A stretch of DNA of 64,000 bases from Apostichopus japonicus (GCF_037975245.1 NC_092575.1:24210341-24274340), one strand, 5' to 3'. Positions 1-15,500 are shown, counted from the first letter of the stretch. Notes: generated from the sequence alone by a model not told the origin. A program made the numbers and translations.

Positions 1-54
1 TGACTAAATTTCCCAACCGTCCCTTACCCTCCCTTATCCATTAATCTCAGAAAT

Positions 55-370
55 TCCACACCAACCCACCCACCAACTCGTCCACCCACCCTCCCTCCGG
101 TCCAACCACCCCCACTCCTCTCAGAAATTCTATATCTACTTGTATCTTACTTTTTTTTTTTCCTTCATTTTCCCACCAGCTTTTGTTCCAACTCCCACAC
201 TCCTGTCCACCAACCAATCCACCCACCCCCACTCCTCTCAGAAATTCTATATCTACTAGTATCTTACTTTTTTTCTTTTCCTTCATTTTCCCACCAGCTT
301 TTGTTCCAACTCCCACCCACCAGTCCACCCACCCCCACTCCTCTCAGAGAATTTATATGTACTTGTAGTA
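55..370. repeat. Three-copy tandem repeat, about 105-117 bp per unit
   Basis: The block CCCCCACTCCTCTCAGA recurs near 110, 229 and 333, with shared flanks (a T-run, CCTTCATTTTCCCACCAGC, then CCAACTCCCAC). It lies in the last SBNO intron seen. The open frames over it are low-complexity and not genes. Confidence 0.8.
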
Positions 371-392
371 TCCCATATATATATTCCCTCAC

Positions 393-589
393 CGACAAGT
401 TTGGAGTTATCTGCTGTTTTAACTCTGATGAGCTGCATCTTTCCATCTCTCCCTCCTCTGTAGTTCATCAGGATCCTCTCTACTCTGCTCCAAACGCTGA
501 GCACCGACCCACCCAGGATGTAGAAAGTTCTGCTCCGGAGTCCTACGTCACATGGTATACCTACATCAGTGTTTCTGCATCTGCCTCTC
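393..589 (-). CDS. SBNO1: SBNO exon 27, last exon inside the window
   Basis: Encodes [28 protein letters not shown] and [16 protein letters not shown], matching [20 protein letters not shown] in the family. It ends at the donor GTGAGG in phase 1. The family continues with a further variable C-terminal segment, which must lie at coordinates below 1. Confidence 0.94.
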
Positions 590-3500
590 CTGAAAAGAAG
601 AGAAAGATGAAAAAAAAAAAATTGCAAGGAGATGCATGATACCAGCAATTCTTGAACTTCCCACAAACACATTTCAATAATATTTATCAACTGCTCTGGG
701 AAAAGGACCTTTCTGTGAAATCACTAAAATGGTTGAAGGATAAAAATTGCAATCCCCCTCCCCCCCCCCCCACACAACAAATTTTCCTCCAACAGCAGAA
801 AAACTTTCCTCTGTTTTGAATATATTTGAACCTGCTGCTTTTGTATCCCTTAGTATTTACAAAGGCAGTCATGGTAAACTCTCCCCAATGAATTTGGGAA
901 GTCAGGCGACTGTCTCGCGATGAAATATTTACCTGCCTGCTTCCCAAATCTGAGCACTCGGAGACAGGGTTTTCAAAATGTATATAAAATCTAACGTATC
1001 ACTTTCTATGCGTTGAAGTACACTTTGAAGTAATCTTAAACTAAACTGAATATGGCATCTAAGCAATCTTGTATTTGAGCACATGTGTGTCAATATCATG
1101 AATATTTAGTATATGTAAATTACCAGAATTTATGCGAGCACATTGTCGCAGCTGCAGTGTACTGCTGCTCCCAGTGGGTTTTGGCCTCGTCTGAGATCAC
1201 CTTCTTATATTTCTGCTTCAGTTCGGTCAGAGTCTCCGTTTTCACCTGTTGGCCCAAGTTTGGTCGATAGATGTTCATGATGCCCTTCCTCGCGGCGCTC
1301 GCATTGGATGAGAATTTGACCAAGACCGCTAGCCGCTTCCCGTTTCGGGTCTGAGCGAGGAAAGGAGAACACCCATCATCAGTCTACAATTTTCAAAACT
1401 TACCTTATTCTTCCCCAAAGACATCTGTGCTATGACATCTCTTGGAAGAAAATCGATGTGAACAACCCTATTGGAAATGATAACTGTTGATGCATTCTCC
1501 ACAACCACCACCATCAAAACCCCTCCCCACCAATCCACCCCACCCCTCAACTTTTTGTAGCAACACACCATAAGAGAATGATACCCAACACCACATGTAA
1601 ACACTTACTGAACACATCCAGAACATTATTGAGTTGCTGGTAAACAGCAGTTGACTTAAAATAATTTATGTGGTAAACTACTTAGTCCAGTCACTTTGAC
1701 AGATGAGCCCTACACACTCTCAAAACATAAAGTCAATACTGACATGCAAGTACAAATTATCAAGATTGATTTCAAGGCTTTGACTGATGACAAAATTTGT
1801 TTTTCCTAAGTAATGACCTAAAGTTACTCTTTATAAAAATATACAGCTGATTTTAAATTCAATTTTTGACCAGCTTATAAACATTTTCATCAAAGTCAAC
1901 TCATTTCTATCTAACATGGCCATGGAGAGTCGGTTATCTGGCCTAACTTGATTACTGCTGACGGCTATGAATTTCATTCTTGCAATCGTTTTGTACAAAA
2001 TGTATAGCAGATACATACGGAAGCTGAAAAGTGCCATCAACATAAGAAAACTTTGCCCCAATAAGGCAACATTTTTCAGTAAATTGTTTAAAAAACAAGA
2101 TTACATCTTATCAAAAGTCAGAAAAATGTTAGATTGCTCAGCTGCTTTTACTGAGCAATTTAACATTTTTCTGCCAAATGTTTAATTGGCAACTTATGAT
2201 ATCTCGTCAATTCAACATTTCTCTGCAAAATATTAAATTGTTCCCTCCATTCCAAGTGAGCAATTTTCTGCAAAATGTTTAATTGACAACTTATCGTATC
2301 TCGTCAATTCAACATTTTTCTGCAAAAATGTTTAATTGTTCATCACTTCATTCCATCTGAGCAATTGAATAATTTTCTGCAAAATGATTAATTGACAACT
2401 TATCGTATCTCGTCAATTCAACATTTTTCTGCAAAATGCAAAATGGTTCACTTCGTTCTAACTGAGCACTCGAAAAATTTTCTGCAAATTGTTTAATTGA
2501 CAACTTATCATATGTCGTTAATTCAACATTTTTCTGCAAAGTGTTAAATTGTCAACTTATGTGGCAAAGATTTTCTTATGTTTAATGGCACTTTTAAGCT
2601 TCCGTAGATACAGGTAGAAGGTGCACCGTGGAGAAGACACTGAATGTTTTCTCGGATTCACATTTAATTAATCAGGGATGAGCCTTGGGTAAAAAAAAAA
2701 TCACGGAACTTTGCAAAAATTGCGGTATAGGCTCCAGTTTGCGTATGCTACAGTGTGTTAGGATAATAGTTTTTGTAGAAAAGAAATCACAGATATTCCT
2801 CAAATTCGCGGAAAAAGCTCATGCCTCATTAATGAATATTCATATCACAAAACAAATCATAACATCTGAATGGATGAGCACCTCATCAAGGCAGAAGCAT
2901 GACAGATACCTTTAACGAGATGTAGAATCCCTCGTCGGGATAAGTCAGCTGGCTCCACAGATCAACCGCTAGACCCCACTTTAGTCCTCGTTCAGCACTA
3001 ACCTGTAACAGAGAATGAAGATTGATTATCCTCCCATGCTAAGAACCTTCCGAGGCACGACTGATGAAGTTATGGTTTCTATCCTTATACACCATTTATA
3101 TCTGATACGTTCCCTCGGTAGAGGAAATTTTTCTCTACGGCAGGCATTCATGTTCTTTCACATTTTATACCTTGTTCAGGTTCAGGGGATATGAGTTTAT
3201 GAAATACAACCAGCTATATTCTTCATAATTCACAACTTTCTAATAGAAGGAGCTATATTCATCATAATTCAAAACCTTCCAAAGCAGGGAGGTTCATTTC
3301 TTATATTTCAAAACTTTCTAGTATACAGGTAAACTACTTCAATTGTATTCTTCGTACATCAAAACTTTCTAATATACAATGAATCATATTCCTCCTGTTT
3401 CACAGCTTTCTAATCCAGCAAACTATAATCCTCCTACTTCATATTTCTCTATTTTATAGTATATATGGAACTATGTTCGGTCTATTTCAGAACTTTATAA

Positions 3501-6500
3501 TACAGGGAACTGTATTCTTCATATTTCACTATTGTATAACATATATGGAACTATGTTCTGCCTACTTCATGTCTTTCTGATACAGGGAACTGTATAATTC
3601 ATATTTCACTATTGTAAAGCACATATGGAACTATGTTCTGCCCATTTCAGAACTTTCTAATACAGGGAACTGTATTCTTCATATTTCACTATTGTATAGC
3701 ATGTATGGAACTATCTTCTGCCCATTTCAGAGTTTATTCTACTACAGGTAACTGTCTTCTCTGTTTCAAAACTCTCTAACATACAGGGAACTGTGTTCCA
3801 CCTATTCCAAAACTTTCTCATACAAGGAACTGTATTCTTCATATATCGATATTTTATAACATATAGGGAACTATGTTCTTCCTATTTCAGAGCTTTCTAA
3901 TAAAGGAAGCAAGATTCTCTATATTTCACAATTTTCTAACTTATAGGGAACTATGCTCCACCTATTTCATGGAACTGTCTTCTACATTTTCCACGACTCT
4001 CTAACATACAGGGAACTGTGGTCCGCCTTTTTCAGAACTTTCTAATACAGGGAACTGTAATGTTCATACTTCACAACTTTCTAATGCAGCATTATGGAAC
4101 ACCATGACTTGTTCACAATGATTTCATATTTGACTCCAATTTCAGCTTCAGCTGTCTCTGAATGTATCTTCACTTTCAATCTGCGAACTTTTCTTTGCAG
4201 TTTATACTACAAATGTTGCGCTTTATTTTTTCCATGATCCGCAAGGACACTTCATGCATATTCAACACATACCTTGTGAAGCTGACACGTAGCAGTTCCA
4301 GTAGAGAAGCTGCCAATAAAGTTGTTGGTTTCTAATTTTTTAACGATTTGGCCCTCAGATATGATGTCTGAAAGAAAGAAGGGAAAAGACAAAAAAATAA
4401 TGATAATAATAATATAGCAAAATCTGTAAAATAACTGTCTTAACTTATATCTGTCTTAACTTTAGAACAACTGTGCAAGACACATAGCAACCAACATCTG
4501 AAGCCCGATACAGGGCTCATCTTTATTTTGTTTAAGCTTAGGCACTTATTTCTAACATGACTTACACGTTAGGCTAGCTAAGGAAAGCGTCATTGGACTT
4601 TCCTTCAATAAGATAACAGAATTCACACCATGGACCACACTATTACCTAGGATGGTTTACATCTTCTTTACTTAACTTACCCAAAATTCCCATATCCCAC
4701 AATCCTTCTTTCTTTACACGTGAAATAATTTCTGCTAAGGTGTCACTGAAGTATCCAAAGAGTTCATTCTGGAGATCGACCTCTACACCGAGGAGTCGGT
4801 TCAAAAACTTTGGTAAACTATTATAATCTGGAGAGAAAAAATCAAGAAATGAGAAAATAAGAATTATTGTAAGTTAACTCCATTACCACACAATCATATT
4901 TTACGAGTTTATCGGAGTACATACTCTGCGGTTAAACCAGGCAATAACATCCTTATCGCCTGCTTCATCTGGAATATATGGTTTGATAAATTTATGGAAC
5001 ATGAAGTATCTGGCATTGGTAGAGTACACTAAATGATATTGCCATCGCTGTTACAGTTTGAGCAAGGAATGAGACAAATTGCATTATGATGAAAGATCAC
5101 AGCTGACAAAACTTTCCAACTGTATCCAAACTCAAATACAAAATCATCAGAAAGCTCAGCATGGAAAGAAAATCCAAAGGATTTTAGAATATATGACCTT
5201 ATCACTTCTTAAACTGCAGTGATTGAATATGATGCATTTCCTGAATTAATGTATTTATGTGTATTTGAATGAAGTGTTTACGTATTTATGTAACAACAAA
5301 AACAACAACAAAAACAGCAACAAGAATACTGTGGAATATAAACAGATACGTCTAATGATGTAACAGGCTATTTATAGTAACAGGCGATTTCCTCTGGAAA
5401 CACAACATGCTCTTAAAATCAATTTATCTTAGACAGTTGCCTACAAATGTAACAAATAATTTTTACTTAAAAGTAAATGCATGACTTTTGAGATTTAAAA
5501 CCACCAAAAGTTAAGGTCGACATACCTTTATCTAAAGAAGCAAAACTGAAATGATCATTGGCTATGATCAAGCCAACACCAATGAGAGCTTCCTTGCAAT
5601 CTGGGAGAGATTTAAAAAAAAACGAAAAACAGATATAAGACAAATGAAAAGGGTAACAGTAAATACAGAACCTGAAAGAACTTGTTACTGGAGCAATAAT
5701 CGGAGTGAAATTTAAACAGATTAAGGACAAAGCATAAAAAAAATATATATATAAAGACATTTTTAAAAGAACATCAGCACTTTCTGACTAGAAATGAATT
5801 CAATCCAAATGACTTCAGGGAAACAAGTTTTGTGGCGGGGGGGGGGGGGGGAGGGGTAGGATTAGTAGGAGGAGGTACTAGAAGGGGCAGTGGAAGTACA
5901 CTTTGATGAGTACTACACTTCTTCTGTCATCCCGGGTCATCAGTTTACTTTTGTCCTCTGGTTGCCTAACTGAACCCCATAACATATTGTGAAGACAACT
6001 GCCCTTTACTGCAGTCAAACTGATGCAAATAACTTCAATATAGTAAAATATAACACGCCTGCTTGGAGTGACTGAGTGTACCTGCAAAGAATCGACTCCT
6101 AGGTGGTTTTACCATCGGCGTTTCACTGCCGACGATAGACTTCATGACCGACTCCAAGGCTATACGACCATACTGTAATATACATACATAAAAAAAAGGA
6201 AAGATCTGTATGAATATTCAAGATTAAAGAGAAAAAAAATAACGATAATGACGATTTGAGGCAGCTTTATTAAATTTTTCAATCGTTTTGATTTACACAA
6301 TTCTAAACCTCTTCTATCAAAGATAATAGCATAACCCTGTGCACCCAACCATCTGTCCTCCACCCCACCCCCCCAACCCCAAGCTCCGATACAAGGCTTC
6401 CCTTATGACAGAGCCTGAATAAATTATATAATATATATGGAAAATAGAATTTTGGATAAAATTATCACAGTACATTTATTTGTTGGAACAGAGAATAATC

Positions 6501-9500
6501 GTCGTTAAGTGCCTTTTAATTTATCTTAATTTTTTTTATGAATGGTATGTGTAGAGATGACTAAAGCGAACTGGGAACATATGACGACATTTGACACTGA
6601 CCTTGTTATCAATATTGAACTGGCTGAGGTCTCGAACCTCAGTTGCACGTCTGTCACCGTGTGTAAGAGCACCCTTTTGGACCGATAATTTAAAAAATTA
6701 AGAAAAAAAAATCATATCAATAAGGATTCAACAATGTATGTTTTAGGGTCAATAGGTAAATAGTAGAAAGTAGCACCATACGGTTCAGTATCTGAATTTG
6801 TCATTTTGTAGAGAATGATCTGAATTACACTGACCAATTTTTGATTGCTTTCACTGCAGGGAAGATCTTGTATTAATAGGTTCTATCAATTCAGGGATAA
6901 TTTAATGGTAAAGCACCCAACCCAATGGAAATATAACACATTTTATGATTATTGTTTTCTTATGATGGCTTTTCCATTTTAAGAATGATGAAGCACCCCG
7001 TCCTTATAAGACTTGTCAGAGAAAATCCATCCCCAAGTCTCTCCCTCCCCCCACCCCCCTCCCAAAAATAATAATAATAATAGTTATGATAATAATAATA
7101 TTAATAATAATGATAACATGAATAATAATATTATTAATAACGAAAATATTAATGATATTAATAATAATAATCATAATAATCATGATAATCATAATAAATG
7201 GTCACTCTATAGCACCGATTCTGCAACTGTAATACTACTCTTGATTTAACTATTGAACCTTCTACAATAGGTAAGTACCACTGAATGAATGTAACTGCAA
7301 AGTAGATTGCTAAATGTTGCTTTGTCTCAACTTACTTTTAAAGGCGTGCAATAGCAACCTTTTAACTTTTTTTGTAACATTTCTTAGCTAATATTGTAGG
7401 AATCAGATGAAGTGGATGAGCGGTACAAATAACAAATTGTAGAGCAATTAATGATGTCTGCACGACTTACGAGACATTCCAATCTCTTGGCGACGATGGA
7501 AGCAAACCGTCTCTCCCCGGCCAGTTCGGATATAAGAAAGACATACTCTGGGGCACTGACTTGGTTAGATCGATGAGTACGACCTGTAGACACAACGATG
7601 AAAGATTGACCAAAATCAATTTCATTAATTACTCTGAATGAAAGCGGGAACAGCTTAAAGTTACGGACTTGCATTGCAAACGGGTATCGTGGTCTGGGAA
7701 GGTATTTCCAGACGAGACGAGAAATGGCTCTGAAGTATAAACTCGAGGAATGGGTTAAAAACTTGATGAAACAGCCTCTTACTCGACAAAACTCACCAAA
7801 TTGTTGGACTGCCCTGTCGGCACTCCATGGAATTTCTAGAGTAATGTGGACCCGTCTCTTCTGGTTTGGAACCCGTCTGTCTGCTTGGAGAGAAATCCCT
7901 GAGCTAGCTGCCTCTGATATTATTGCCACATACTGTGAAACAATTAAAAAAAAAAATAATAATAATAATTTAAAAATATTTTTTTTTTTTTTTGGTAACT
8001 TGGTTTTGTTCAGTATTAAAAAAAATTATTATTATTATTATTATTATTTTTTTTTTGGTGTGTGTAACTTGATTTGGTTCATGTTCAATATATTTCTCCA
8101 GTATAAAGTATGAGCATAGTTTTGTGTCTTAGATACGGCAGTTTCTTGCTCACCTTTTCTCCATCCATGAAACGTTTCTTTTCTGTGAGGTTTAGTATCT
8201 CCAGTGGTACGTCCATCTCACATCTAGATTCGTATTGCACGTTGCCGTCGTTATTGCTGACTACTCTGCCCTTTCTGCCAGTCATCTGGAATAAAAAATA
8301 AATGAATAAAAACTAAGTAAAAAGGAAAGATAAATAGTATATGCAATGGCTGTGAGGCATCGATTTCCTTTTACGGAGCAACTTTTTTTCCAGGAAAGTG
8401 CAAGTAAGTAGGGCAAAGGGTACTGAACTTTGTTTTTGAAGATAGGCCTAGTACTACACCTTTTATTTCTTTCATTTGGACTTTCTAACCCCTGAGGTCA
8501 ACCGGTTGAACTCTTGTTCCAGCCAAACGTTTCATTTTACAATTCGTTTATACTTGCCCAGTCAGTTTTCTGATGTTCATTTACTATACATTTCTTAACT
8601 TGTTTTTTTATTCTGAATGTTTTTGTTGACAAACAGTGCAGACTAATACCATTTGAATATTAACTTTTTTAACTACTTTTCTATTCCAATCGAGTATTCA
8701 CATATCACGGAAGCTTCAAACTTTGTTAACAAATTTCTGCAAGTACAATTATTCTGAGTATTACTCCTAATATTGAAAGTATATCCACTTAAGTCAAAAA
8801 ACTTTCTCAAGGGAAAATTCATACCTCAGCAACATTTTCGGGTCCACCAAGTTCCTCGATGAGCTCATCCAGGGTATTGGGGGGCAGAATAGGACCTAGT
8901 TCCTCCAGCATGTCCAGGAGTTCCTGCTTCATAAGAGAAACTCTGTCGTATGCGTCCATGCCTGGTAGACTGGTCTGTCTGGTAGCTAGAGCAAAAAGAG
9001 TATTTGGAGGGGTCAGTCAGTGACGTGGTGACATTTATGTGAATGAGCAAAATATTCCAAACTTTTTCTTCAATGGGAGTTATAAGCATTGAAAAGTAGC
9101 TCACTGCTTTCTTTGTCTTAACAAGATATAAATGTTATGTTATTCTATTTTATTCTTCAAGAAACATAGCCTCTAGGTTTGACAACACAGTTACTGTTTC
9201 CTGGGGGTTGTTCTCAATCAAATTTTTAATTAGGGCCGTAGCACAATATTGGTTGGAGCAAAGATCCTGACAGACAGAATCTCAATGTCTCTCCTAACCT
9301 ATATTGAACAATCTGCAGGGCAGAATGGTACGGGGTGTTTTATGCCTAAGGCATTCAGGCTCGGCATATCTCGATAAGTGCATCATCGTGTGTCGATTTT
9401 CATCTTTTCATGAGCCCGGATAAAATCTTTCACAGTCCGGATCCGGCCTGCTGTTCAAGACCTGTTGGTCCGGGTCTTATCACTGGCTACGTCTTTGCAT

Positions 9501-12500
9501 AAGAACCGACTTTTGACCTACACTGAGCACCTCACAATGCCTTTTCAATTAAGACTCCCAAAATGATGACGATGAAAAACGCAACTAAAATACGACACCT
9601 GAAACCGATCCTGACAAAGAAAATTACTTCGGCAACTTACCGGATGGAAAACTAGGCATTGACGATGAAAGCTTGCTTTGGTAGTCCTCTGGTTTTGGCT
9701 TGCTGATAGAAGTCTTTGGCGTGATTCCCAAGGCTCTGAGGGCGCTGTCCGCCATACTCTTCATCTGTTCTTCCTCTCTATCCTTTCCTCCGCCTTTCTT
9801 TCGAGTCTTCTTCTTCTTCGTCTTCTTGGCGACTTTGTCCTTCTTCTTCGTCTTCGTACCTTTCTTCAACCAAGGATCTTTGGATTCGGAATAGCGAAAT
9901 CAAACGACTTATATGGACGATATGGAATGGTTTAAGAATGGAGAGAGTATATAAAAATGACAACACAAAGAACACAGTAAGATCAATAATTTATCCATTT
10001 TGAGGATAATACTCATAATAATATTGAGGACTTATAAAGCGCAGGCAAATCCACCCTGGTCAACGATAACCTGTCAAACATAGAGACTGCCACAACTCGT
10101 TCTGGGATAACCCCCTCAAGTATTTTATTGATTACTTTACGTGTTTAGTTAATTGGATGCTAATTATTTAGCCATGGTATTGTGCATCCTTAAGCATTAC
10201 GTTATCATTTCTTTGTTAACGAGTATCGGAATTCCGTCGGCATGGGGTATAAATAGAACAGTAAAGCCATGTGCTCTCTCTTTTCAATCTCGGTCTTGAA
10301 CCGAAAGCAAAACCGTAAGTTGCTCTTGTTTAATTATAAAATGTCAGAATTATAGTTCAAAAGAAACCAATTTCCACCTTCATTGAGATAACATGGACTC
10401 ATTACTTTACGAATTAAATTCGGTGTTTTTGGTACTTTTATAGATGGCAAAAGAGGCAGGAAGAAGCTAAATTAAAGCTTGAATGAGGAAAGAAAGAGAA
10501 CGTGAAACTAAGAAAAGGAAAAGGCCGACGCTCATATAGAAAGAAAGAACATTCATTTGTATTAACCATAAATGTTGACAGAACCCTCAACGAAACAAAA
10601 CTAGGACCATAAGAAAGAAAGGATGCCATATGAAGTATAGACGTGAAAGATTAAAAGAATATATATAGAAAATGATTTATTTTGTTCTATATGTAACCAA
10701 TATTAATTTATTGTTGTTGTTGTTTATAATTATATTGAACCTTCGAAACTCATATACTCTCTCTGTCCGTCTTTATGCCGTTGTCGACTGCTCTCTTAAA
10801 AAGAATCCGTGACAGAGACAATCCCTCCACATGGCAGTGGCTAAACAGTGCCCCAACTGACAGTTTATCTTACAGGTCCCCATTTATACACCTGGATGGA
10901 AAGCCGCAATGGAAATAAAGTGCCTTGCCCAAGGACACAACGTAATGATCTGGCCAGGACTCAAACCTGCAAGCCTTAGATCACAATCCATTGCCTTGAC
11001 CACTCGACCACAACGCTCTCACTAGAAACACCAATTTAGTTTACGTTTGTTTTAAAGTCTCAACAATGGCAAAGAGAGAGTGGAACACTGGTTTGATTTT
11101 AGCAACACAACTGTAAATGAGTGGAATATTATGTTAGACAACATTTGCATCATCATAAACACAATTCCATCTCTGCTCGAGTGGATCATCGTCGATGTCT
11201 CATCCCCCAAAACTCCATCACTCACCGTCATCGGAATCGGAATCTCCAAACGGGTTGAATCCTTCTTCATCATCATCCTGGTCATCATCATCATCGTCCT
11301 CCTCTTCGTCCGAGGAAGATAGTCCAGAAGATACGGACAATTTCTCGCTGTCGAGGTCGGAGAACTCTGAATCGTGGCTGCTGTCGCTCATGATGTCGTC
11401 ATCACTCCCGGTCTGTCGTTTCTTCTTCCGTTGATTGTTGGCGTTGTTCTTGCCTGGGAATGATAAAAGAGAGGACGAAACTTCAAACATTGATCAAACG
11501 TCTTTGTCATCGTAATTTCGTTCCCCCCAACAAAAAAGAAATAAATATTAAACTTAACCTAGGAAAGCCCAATTTTCTAGCAAAGAACTGTGTATGGATT
11601 TTAATTCATTTAAAATTTATACAGTTTGATCAGCATTGAATGGGATCCAAACATAAGGTGGCTGGTAATTTCTGACTTCCGTGGACATTTCCTGGATTTC
11701 ATGTTCCTTTGTGTCCCCAGAATTGTCCTTGGATTACATGTACTGTCTCCAGATTGAAACAGATTACAAGTGTCCCTGGAATTATTCCAGAAAACTTCAA
11801 AAACCTCTAAATAGTTCAAATTGATCCGGCCTTCCATGCTCAGAAACAGCATGAATGGAAGCTATGAGAAACCCCTCAAACTTCAAATCCTCCCTTAAAG
11901 TAGGTGGGGAGGATACGCAGCACTAAATGCACCACCTAGCCTTGTCACTCTTTGCCACTCAACAGCTCCATGTTGCTAAGCTACGACCATTTATGTCTTA
12001 AACTTTGTTATTAACAAAAAACAATTTTCACTGTTGCAACTGTTTTTCAAAGCAAGGAATGAAGAGAGACAACATATCTGGAATAAATCTGTTATTCTAT
12101 GAATTTATCTGGAATAATCTGTTATTCTATGAATTTATCTGGAATAATCTGTTTTTCTATGAATTTACCTCTTTTCCGTTTCCTCTTGCCGTTGCGTTCT
12201 TTAGTCTCGGCTTTTGTATCTGGGTCGAAAGATAATCCAAACAGACCAGCCATCTTTGCCCTGTTTGGTGCTGGGAAGTGTTTCTCAATAAGAGAACTGA
12301 ATACACCCCTGAAAAGCAGAAATGAGAACATAAAGATATTGATTTATATTGGCAGACAATTCGATGCCACCCCACAGGAGAAATACGTACCTTGTTCCAA
12401 ATTGGGCGGGCCTATGGTATTAGCTTGGAAACATGTTAAACCTATGACAGATACTCGTAAATCCATATGGCAGTCATATGAGACTTAAAATACTACCGGG

Positions 12501-15500
12501 TTCCCACACAATCTTTAAAATCATAATTCAAGGACAAAATAGCCCGTTTTCAAGGACTGTCTGACACCTTTCTGAAGATGAACTAGTCCTGCCCAAGACA
12601 TACTAGAGACTTGACAATCTCAATAAATAAATTCTTAAACATTTTCCTGGGATTTTCAGCTGCTTTATCGTTATTGTTTTTCTCCTCCTTGTACAATATG
12701 ATCTACGGCACAGTCGGAACATACGTGTGTCGGAACACAGGGCAGTCAACAGTTTCACCACATGATGATCTGTAGATATTAACTTGGATATAAACGTGGA
12801 TATAAGGGGCTCATATTAGCTCTGGCTGTCAGGGACGCTACCCCCTTTCAGACCTACAGTTCTTTAGCAGGTTGAAGCCCATTACAAGAGACTATAGATA
12901 CATATACATGTAGGTCTCCAATATGAGGCAATCACCAAAGAAGGAATAAGCCATCACCAAAGAAGGAAAAGTAATAAGAACAGTAACAGAACAGTGCAGA
13001 AATAACTACACTGGAAGACTGACATAGACAAGCCCAGAGTACTGTCTGTATGACATAATATTGTAATTCAATGACTTTTTAAGCAGTTTTGCCTCGAATT
13101 TCAATTTCATTTTCTACAATTTTTTTCAAGGTCTCTCAACGACTTTCAAGTACCCATTAGGAACCCTGTAGATTAAATTTGTTTTGTTGCAAAGGCATTT
13201 ATTTTCTTCTTATATGCATCGCTTGTTTACTTCTCAGTTGATAGCGTTTTTTTGGGCTCAATGTACCATGAAGTCTTTTGGAAAATGCAATTACATTTCA
13301 AGAAAGATATCATTTTACAAAATCATCCAGCTTTGTATCTTGACACTAACTCTCCCGCTGTAGGCTTTCCATATCGGTGCTGGAGTTTTGCTAAACAATT
13401 TTTAATAATTGTTTCTCTGTTACCATACAGTCTCTCTAAACATTCGGCAGATATTATTCTACTTCCAGGGGGGGTGGAGGGGGGCTGCAAATTGCTGAAA
13501 ACACCTGTACTTAACAGTGACTTCAAATATTTAAATTAAATCTTACTTTGCGGTCGAGACAAAATCAGAGAGTTCTCCTCCGGCTTCTTCTAAGGCGTCC
13601 AACGTCCTAGCTTCACCGGTTGACTGTAAACCAATCACCACACACTGAAAGAGAAAACAGAACATGATGTCACTACTTTAGAGCAACTGGGAGTGTCTTT
13701 AATGTAACTTTTCCAGCTAACAAGTTCACTCGAAGGGAATCTATAGTGTTATAATTATTCCATTAATGTCAGAGCAGCTACATGCAGTCTCAAGAAAGTT
13801 GGTTAATTTTATTCAACACATAGCCTGAATCAGGAGTCCTTCATTAATTTTTTTACGAGCAAATTAGTCGGAGCGAAAAAGACCAGAGAGAACCATAATC
13901 TCACTTTATACCTAGATTGAGTAATACATATATGAGGTAGGCTGGTAGGGCGCTTAGGTCTACGACCTCCAGAGCCTGTATCCCTGATTAGATTTTCTGT
14001 CAATATTTCTTTTGCGGGCTGGATTGAAATCTTTGCAGTTCACCTATTTGGAACTCCTGGCTTTAACCCATCATACTTTCATACAACATGTACCTAGCCT
14101 AGCTCACATTGTATAAAAGAACCTAGGCTAAAGATTTTAAATTTTTATAAAATGTTGATGATAATTACCAGTTAACTGTACTGTACCCATTTAAAACTTT
14201 AAAAAAAAAAGCACTATAAAAAGTTCACACACCACATTGAACTAGTTGCTAATGTGGGCAGTGCTATGAAGTTATGATCCACAGTTTACTACATTAAAAA
14301 GACAGCTTAATTTCATAGCAATGCCACAGACTTTTTAGGTGCAGAAGCAAGTAATGACATCACAATTACTCCTAGTTAGTCGCATCACAAATATTTCTTT
14401 AAACCGAAATCGGGGTCTATTCTGGCTTTGTTGTCGCCATGGTTACCTTTCCCATCTTCACAGCTTCCTGTGCACTTCTGACCGCTTCCTTGACCTTGGC
14501 TGCGATGCATAGATACTTGAAGAACCGTTGGTGAGCAGACCAAAACTGACCCCACATGAACTTGGAAAAACTTGGATCTCCACTCATAAGATTTGCAGCC
14601 CGCTGGAATCTCTCTCTGGCCTCACACCACTGAAGGAGGAAAAACAAAAAGAGGTGTAAATTACCATAGCAACTGGAGGGATATTTCAGTAATGTCTTCT
14701 ACAACAGATTATTACATTGAATAACTGTTTGTTTGTTTGTGTTTGTCATTCTGTTTATTATACTTTTTAGGTTCACCAAAGTGCTTACAGAAACAGTTAT
14801 GGAAATGTTAATGAATATACACTTTCACTCCTGTTTGCTATCAGCTAAAACTCCCTTTTTTATTCATTCATCAACATCATTCCCATATGCATTAATGGCA
14901 GCAATTTTCAGACAATTTGCTTCTACAATGACATCACAGTAACATTGCTCCTTGCAAGATAACATTCTATTTAGGTCACACAAGTACACATGGACCTGTT
15001 AATGGAATATCGAAAGGATATTTTGCAGAATTGCTTGTCATTATACCTGCCTAATCGCATGAACATTATCTAAATGACAGCAAATAGATTTTCATTTTAA
15101 AGTGAAACTTCTCTGATGAAATGATTGGCTTTGTTATAACAACCGCATTGGGACAAATCTCCAAGGCAACTATTGGCGTGGAAACACTCACCAGTTTAAC
15201 TGCTCTATTGTACATCGACTTGAAGTTGTCTGACAATGGGATTTCCCTGATACTAAAGCCGACACCTTGAAAGCTGAGCTGCCTGGCCATGTACATGCCC
15301 CTCAGTTTCATATCCATGGCAACAATCTCCATAGCACCGACACCCCTGTAACGAGGTACAAGAGTAAGGTTACATCCCTTTGTAATGAGATACCATATGT
15401 GAAAAATCACTTGAAAGTGTCAAATTCATCTGATCGTGTAACTTTGAGACCACTTCTTGATGTAACAAAGGCGGTAGAAATTATTACAATATGCATATAC

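Noticed and set aside
7013-7249. Asn-rich open frame
   Set aside because: It is a translation of the AAT microsatellite.
10200-10330. GGGTATAAATAG followed by a donor-like CCGTAAGTT, a possible internal promoter
   Set aside because: It sits in an SBNO intron with no coding sequence attached; it could be part of an unrecognised LTR, but no second copy is visible.
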